Under the pieces are notes generated by a model that was not told the DNA's origin, searched no databases, and saw only the letters and a program-made list of their open reading frames with translations. From positions 1-10,061 of the forward strand of contig JAURXW010000421.1 of the NCBI GenBank assembly GCA_030654205.1: a stretch of 10,061 nt of DNA. The letters run 5' to 3'. The stretch's first letter is position 1. Each line of letters opens with the position of its first letter. Below are positions 6,827-10,061 of this stretch, one piece after another. The translations under genes and the position numbers were made by a program. Source of the stretch: Bacteriovorax sp. (GTDB taxonomy: Bacteria; Bdellovibrionota; Bacteriovoracia; Bacteriovoracales; Bacteriovoracaceae).

Positions 6827-7039
6827 ATGGCAAGAATCACAATTGAAGACTGCTTAGAAAAAGTTGAAAACAGATATGAATTAGTTCACCTTGCAACTAA
6901 AAGGGTAAAACAACTTCGTGATGGAGCTGAACCTCTAGTTAAGTCTAAGAACAAAGAAGTAGTAACGGCCTTAAGAGAAATTGCTGCTGGAAAAATCAAG
7001 CATGCTCCAATCAGTGAATATGATTCTGACGAATTCTAG
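6827..7039 (+). CDS. rpoZ: RNA polymerase omega subunit
   Basis: Omega is the small subunit that helps fold and hold the beta' subunit in core RNA polymerase; in proteobacteria it also forms part of a ppGpp-binding site. The 70 residues start with MARITIEDCLEKVENRYELVHLATKRVKQL, the diagnostic omega N-terminus that packs on beta' (the MARxT segment belongs to the ppGpp site in E. coli). The KNKEVVTALREIAAGKI helix follows, then a short acidic tail. Length is at the short end of the normal range. The start is set by AGGAG at 6816-6820, 6 bases before the ATG. It stands alone between its own promoter and a strong terminator, with neither gmk nor spoT/relA beside it, unlike the E. coli arrangement. 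Confidence 0.96.
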   Translation: MARITIEDCLEKVENRYELVHLATKRVKQLRDGAEPLVKSKNKEVVTALREIAAGKIKHAPISEYDSDEF

Positions 7040-7090
7040 TCTCAAGTATTTTTAATAAAATTCTAATAAGTTATCTTAAAAAATAATATA

Positions 7091-7119
7091 AAAGACCGCC
7101 TGAAATAGGCGGTCTTTTT
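7091..7119 (+). terminator. Strong intrinsic terminator after rpoZ
   Basis: An 11-bp GC-rich stem (AAAGACCGCCT 7091-7101 with AGGCGGTCTTT 7107-7117) closes on a 5-base loop (GAAAT) and runs into a T-tract (7115-7119), about 50 bases after the rpoZ stop. The A-run on its left side could let it work weakly in the other direction too. Confidence 0.95.
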
Positions 7120-7213
7120 ATTTCTACAGTGCATTCATTAAAATACCGATAAAGCTTTGAGCTGCTAATAGATGTGCTGAATTTAACGGGGAAGCATATT
7201 ATTTTTAGTAGTG

Positions 7214-7244
7214 AAAAAGAGGCCGGGTGGAGATCCGGCCTCTT
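7214..7244 (-). terminator. Strong intrinsic terminator of lon
   Basis: A 10-bp GC-rich stem (7217-7226 AAGAGGCCGG with 7235-7244 CCGGCCTCTT) has an 8-base loop. Read leftward it is followed by TTTTT (complement of 7214-7218, partly within the stem), 18 bases after the lon stop. The rightward tail (CTTGTTTGG) is poorer in T, so lon is the natural user. The roughly 95 bases between this and the rpoZ terminator hold no gene that I can support. Confidence 0.92.
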
Positions 7245-7262
7245 CTTGTTTGGATCAATAAA

Positions 7263-9764
7263 TTATTTTTTTAGTGCTATTTTTAAAACTTCATCGAAAT
7301 GTGACACTGGATAAAACTTCATTCCTTTTCTATGAAGAATTGGAACTTCTTTTAAATCTTTTTCATTTTGCTTCGGTAAAATAATAGTTTTGATTCCCGC
7401 TCTTTTGGCCGCTAGAACTTTTTCTTTTATTCCACCAACAGGCATTACTTTTCCGGTTAGGCTTAACTCTCCAGTCATCGCTAAATCAGAATTTACAGCT
7501 CTATTGGTAGCAAGACTGTACAAGGCAAGTGCCATTGTTATACCCGCGCTTGGACCATCTTTTGGAGTGGCCCCTGCTGGTAAGTGCAAATGAACTTCGT
7601 GGCCGGCCAGGTAATCTTCTGTTTCAATATGAACTTTATTTCTTTCGCCAGCACCTGCAGACTTAGATTGTTTAAATGATTTTGCCAATGCTAACTCAGC
7701 GTCTTCAATTTCATTTTGTAGCAATTTTTTTACATACGAATAAGCCAAGGTTGCAGACTCATTCATAACTCCACCTAACTGCCCAGTGAGTTTGAATCCT
7801 TTCCCTTTTAGTGGAAGAGTTTCAATGAAAAGTATTTCTCCACCATAGGCCGTCCACGCAAGACCTGTCACAACACCTGGTTTATTTTTCTTTTCAGCAA
7901 TTTCAGATTGAAATCTTGGTGTTCCTAACATGCTCTCTAAATTGAGTAGAGTTGGTGAAAATTTTATTTTCTTTTTAGGATGAGACACCTTATCAAGAGC
8001 GGCACGACGACATAACTTTGCAATATGTTGTTCAAGTACACGCACACCTGGTTCACGAGCATAATCAGCAATTATTTTTTTAATCACATTTAAATTCAAA
8101 GAAAAGTCAGCTCTTTGAAGTCCATGTTTTTTAAGCTGACGAGGAATAATCCATTTCGTAGTGATGGCGACTTTTTCTTCAAGTGTATATCCTGATAGCT
8201 CTATAACTTCCATACGATCAAGTAAGGCTTCAGGAATATCATTAATATAGTTAGCAGTTGCAATGAAGAGCACTTTTGATAAATCAAAAGGTATATCAAG
8301 ATAATTATCAATGAATGATGAGTTTTGTTCAGGGTCTAAAACTTCAAGCAATGCTGAAGCAGGATCACCTTGAAAACTTTTACCGATCTTATCAATTTCA
8401 TCTAGCATGATAACGGGATTATTAACTTCTACTCTTTTTAGAGCTTGAATAATTTTTCCCGGCATTGCGCCGACGTAAGTTCTTCTGTGTCCTTTAATTT
8501 CCGCTTCATCTCTCATTCCCCCTAGAGAAAAACGATAAAAAGTTCGACCAAGAGCAGTCGCTATACTTTTTCCTAACGAAGTTTTCCCAACACCAGGAGG
8601 ACCGGCCAAACATAGAATTGTTCCATCATATGATGGCTTAAGTTTTCTTACCGCTAAAAATTCTAAAATTCTTTCTTTAGCTTTTTCTAAACCATAATGA
8701 TCTTTTTCTAATATTTTTCGAGAAGCCGCAATTTCTACATTATCATTAGTTGATTTTTGCCATGGCAATTCAATTAACCAATTTAAATATGTACGGGCCA
8801 CATTATATTCTGGCGAACTATCTGGAATTAATTCCAGGCGCTCTAATTCTTCTTTCGCCGTTTTTAAAATACCTTCAGGCATTCCAACTTTTTCAATCTC
8901 ATCTTTAATTTTTTTGATATCGCGAGTTTTGTCATCCTCTTCCATACCAAGCTCAGAACGAATAACTTTTAATTGCTCACGAAGAAAATATTCACGTTGA
9001 TATTTATTAACCTTATCGTTAACTTCATCAGAAATTTTCTTTTGAATATCAGCTACATCTTTTTCACGTTTTAAATAAACTAGAAGTTTCGCGAATCTTT
9101 TCTTAACAACAAGTGTTTCAAGAAAATCCTGGGCCTCTGGAATGTCGAGCGAAATAGCAAAAGCTACTAAGTCGGCTAAAGCTCCAGGTGACGGAGAATT
9201 GAGCATTGCCAATTTCATTTCTTCATTAAAATATGGATTAATTTCAGAGAGTTTTTTGACCTGATTAATAACTGATCTTGTATATGCATCAAGTTCTTCA
9301 TCTGTTTCCAAAATATCGTCAAAAACTTCAATTCTTGTTTTTAAGACTGGTGATTCAGAAAGTATTTCTGAAGCTCTGTATCGCTTCATACCGTGAACAA
9401 GTACATTCACTGATCCATCTGGAAGTTTTAATTTTTTTACAACCTTACAAAGAACACCGACTTTATAAATATCGCCAGATTTGATTTCTTTTTTTTCAAA
9501 ATCAATATCTTCTTCTGGGATAATCTCGCCTTCGTCATCTTTGAGTTCATTCTTAACAAGGTTTAAAGCGATATAACCTGTTTTTAAAAGAGATTCATCT
9601 AATTCTGGGGTGAATTTTTCTTCACTCAAAATAATAGGTGCAATCATTCCCGGAAAAATAGGACTATTCATTATAGGAATAATCACAACAATTTCAGGAA
9701 ACTTAGGCTCTTCTTTTGCTGTCGGTTTCATTTTTACTTGAAAATCATTTTCCATGTCAGACAT
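7263..9764 (-). CDS. lon: ATP-dependent Lon protease (LonA type)
   Basis: Lon is a cytoplasmic hexameric AAA+ protease that degrades misfolded and selected regulatory proteins. The order is: substrate-recognition LAN domain (about 23-220), helical/coiled linker (about 225-340, with the YQREYFLREQLKVIRSELG signature), AAA+ module and C-terminal protease. Walker A is GPPGVGKT at 388-395 (K394); Walker B is VIMLDE, with D455-E456. The catalytic dyad is S739 (KDGPSAG) and K782 (GGIKEK), with the same 43-residue spacing as E. coli S679/K722, so it should be active. At 833 residues it is longer than E. coli Lon (784), partly from the N-terminus and partly from about 27 extra residues around 684-715. 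The start has GGAG (complement of 9773-9776) 8 bases before the ATG. It lies 21 bases after the AMIN-domain gene, so read-through from that gene is likely. A strong terminator follows. Confidence 0.98.
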   Translation of the reverse strand: MSDMENDFQVKMKPTAKEEPKFPEIVVIIPIMNSPIFPGMIAPIILSEEKFTPELDESLLKTGYIALNLVKNELKDDEGEIIPEEDIDFEKKEIKSGDIYKVGVLCKVVKKLKLPDGSVNVLVHGMKRYRASEILSESPVLKTRIEVFDDILETDEELDAYTRSVINQVKKLSEINPYFNEEMKLAMLNSPSPGALADLVAFAISLDIPEAQDFLETLVVKKRFAKLLVYLKREKDVADIQKKISDEVNDKVNKYQREYFLREQLKVIRSELGMEEDDKTRDIKKIKDEIEKVGMPEGILKTAKEELERLELIPDSSPEYNVARTYLNWLIELPWQKSTNDNVEIAASRKILEKDHYGLEKAKERILEFLAVRKLKPSYDGTILCLAGPPGVGKTSLGKSIATALGRTFYRFSLGGMRDEAEIKGHRRTYVGAMPGKIIQALKRVEVNNPVIMLDEIDKIGKSFQGDPASALLEVLDPEQNSSFIDNYLDIPFDLSKVLFIATANYINDIPEALLDRMEVIELSGYTLEEKVAITTKWIIPRQLKKHGLQRADFSLNLNVIKKIIADYAREPGVRVLEQHIAKLCRRAALDKVSHPKKKIKFSPTLLNLESMLGTPRFQSEIAEKKNKPGVVTGLAWTAYGGEILFIETLPLKGKGFKLTGQLGGVMNESATLAYSYVKKLLQNEIEDAELALAKSFKQSKSAGAGERNKVHIETEDYLAGHEVHLHLPAGATPKDGPSAGITMALALYSLATNRAVNSDLAMTGELSLTGKVMPVGGIKEKVLAAKRAGIKTIILPKQNEKDLKEVPILHRKGMKFYPVSHFDEVLKIALKK

Positions 9765-9776
9765 TGTATATACTCC

Positions 9777-9792
9777 AAACTAAATTTAGTTT
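9777..9792. repeat. 16-bp perfect palindrome between the AMIN-domain gene and lon
   Basis: AAACTAAATTTAGTTT reads the same on both strands, centred between 9784 and 9785. It covers the stop codon of the upstream gene (9786-9788) and directly abuts the lon Shine-Dalgarno GGAG (complement of 9773-9776). It could be an operator or a weak AU-rich RNA hairpin next to the ribosome site; no function is shown. Confidence 0.55.
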
Positions 9793-10061
9793 TTTAAATC
9801 TATTACCAATCGTGCGGGGTTTTCTAAGTAAAAAATATCGGCCGTCACTTTTGCTTTAAATTTCATTTCCATCGAAAGATAATTACTCTCGATAGGGAAA
9901 AAATTAATTTTCTCAATAAAATGCTTATTCCCTGTTGTTTGAAAATCTTTTGCTAGGTTTGTATCAAAAAGATCAATATAGAGTTTTTTATCCAGAGAAG
10001 AAATATGTCCATAAACTTTTGGGATTTGATTCGTATTAAAATCAATTACGATTCTTTCAAA
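9786..10061 (-). CDS. AMIN-like envelope domain protein, C-terminal end (5' part outside window)
   Basis: The leftward frame is open from the window edge to a TAA at 9786-9788, giving the last 91 residues of a longer protein. The segment starts FERIVIDFNTNQIPKVYGHISSL and ends ADIFYLENPARLVIDLKN. The closing strand pattern (F-x-L-E-N-P-x-R-L-V-I-D-L) is the hallmark of the AMIN domain, which targets periplasmic proteins such as AmiC-type amidases and PilQ secretins to the cell wall. Here the domain is the very C-terminus, with no amidase or secretin domain after it; whatever precedes it is not visible. It is probably exported, but the signal peptide would lie outside the window. The lon start is 21 bases downstream, implying a shared transcript. 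The assignment rests on pattern recognition of one domain. Confidence 0.75.
   Translation of the reverse strand, partial: FERIVIDFNTNQIPKVYGHISSLDKKLYIDLFDTNLAKDFQTTGNKHFIEKINFFPIESNYLSMEMKFKAKVTADIFYLENPARLVIDLKN

Noticed and set aside
7121..7213. Possible small RNA between the rpoZ and lon terminators
   Set aside because: No promoter, conserved fold or terminator of its own beyond the two assigned to the flanking genes.
7390..7593. Open frame opposite the lon protease domain
   Set aside because: It mirrors conserved Lon codons and has no ribosome site; a shadow.
9278..9484. Open frame opposite the lon N-terminal region
   Set aside because: Antisense shadow of a confident gene, with no motif.

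Overview
This AT-rich 10 kb stretch is ordinary bacterial chromosome from a Gram-negative organism. A lipoprotein lipobox, a Sec signal peptide, an AMIN-type envelope domain and an omega subunit all point that way. The low G+C, the gene style and a Bdellovibrio-like accessory repertoire suggest the Bdellovibrionota, perhaps a Bacteriovorax-like lineage. That placement is an inference from overall impression, not from a phylogenetic marker. There are no RNA genes, mobile elements or CRISPR arrays.

Left part (1-4254, + strand). The window opens inside alaS, exactly at the second histidine of the editing-site HxxxH motif. An orphan oligopeptide-binding lipoprotein follows 15 bases later. Next come a small exported beta-rich protein with a structured leader, and a family 2 glycosyltransferase with C-terminal membrane segments.

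Middle (4244-4885, - strand). Two small co-directional genes lie here: an 86-residue unknown followed by a 78-residue protein that looks like a stand-alone histidine-kinase dimerisation/phosphoacceptor hairpin (H-D-x-x-N) with no ATPase domain. The second gene overlaps the glycosyltransferase tail to tail by 11 bases. This pair is the least explained part of the window.

Right part (4886-10061). A long-chain acyl-CoA synthetase reads rightward. It is followed by rpoZ, which has its own near-consensus promoter and a strong terminator. Facing it from the right is a leftward unit: a gene ending in an AMIN-like domain (cut by the window edge), a 16-bp perfect palindrome, and lon with its own strong terminator. 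The Lon protein has an intact ATPase and Ser-Lys protease site, but carries about 27 extra residues in the protease domain compared with E. coli Lon.

Most genes are housekeeping (translation fidelity, transcription, proteolysis, lipid activation, peptide uptake, envelope glycosylation) and do not form one pathway. The best candidates for new biology are the DHp-like mini-protein and its partner, the Lon insertion, and the hairpins at gene boundaries.
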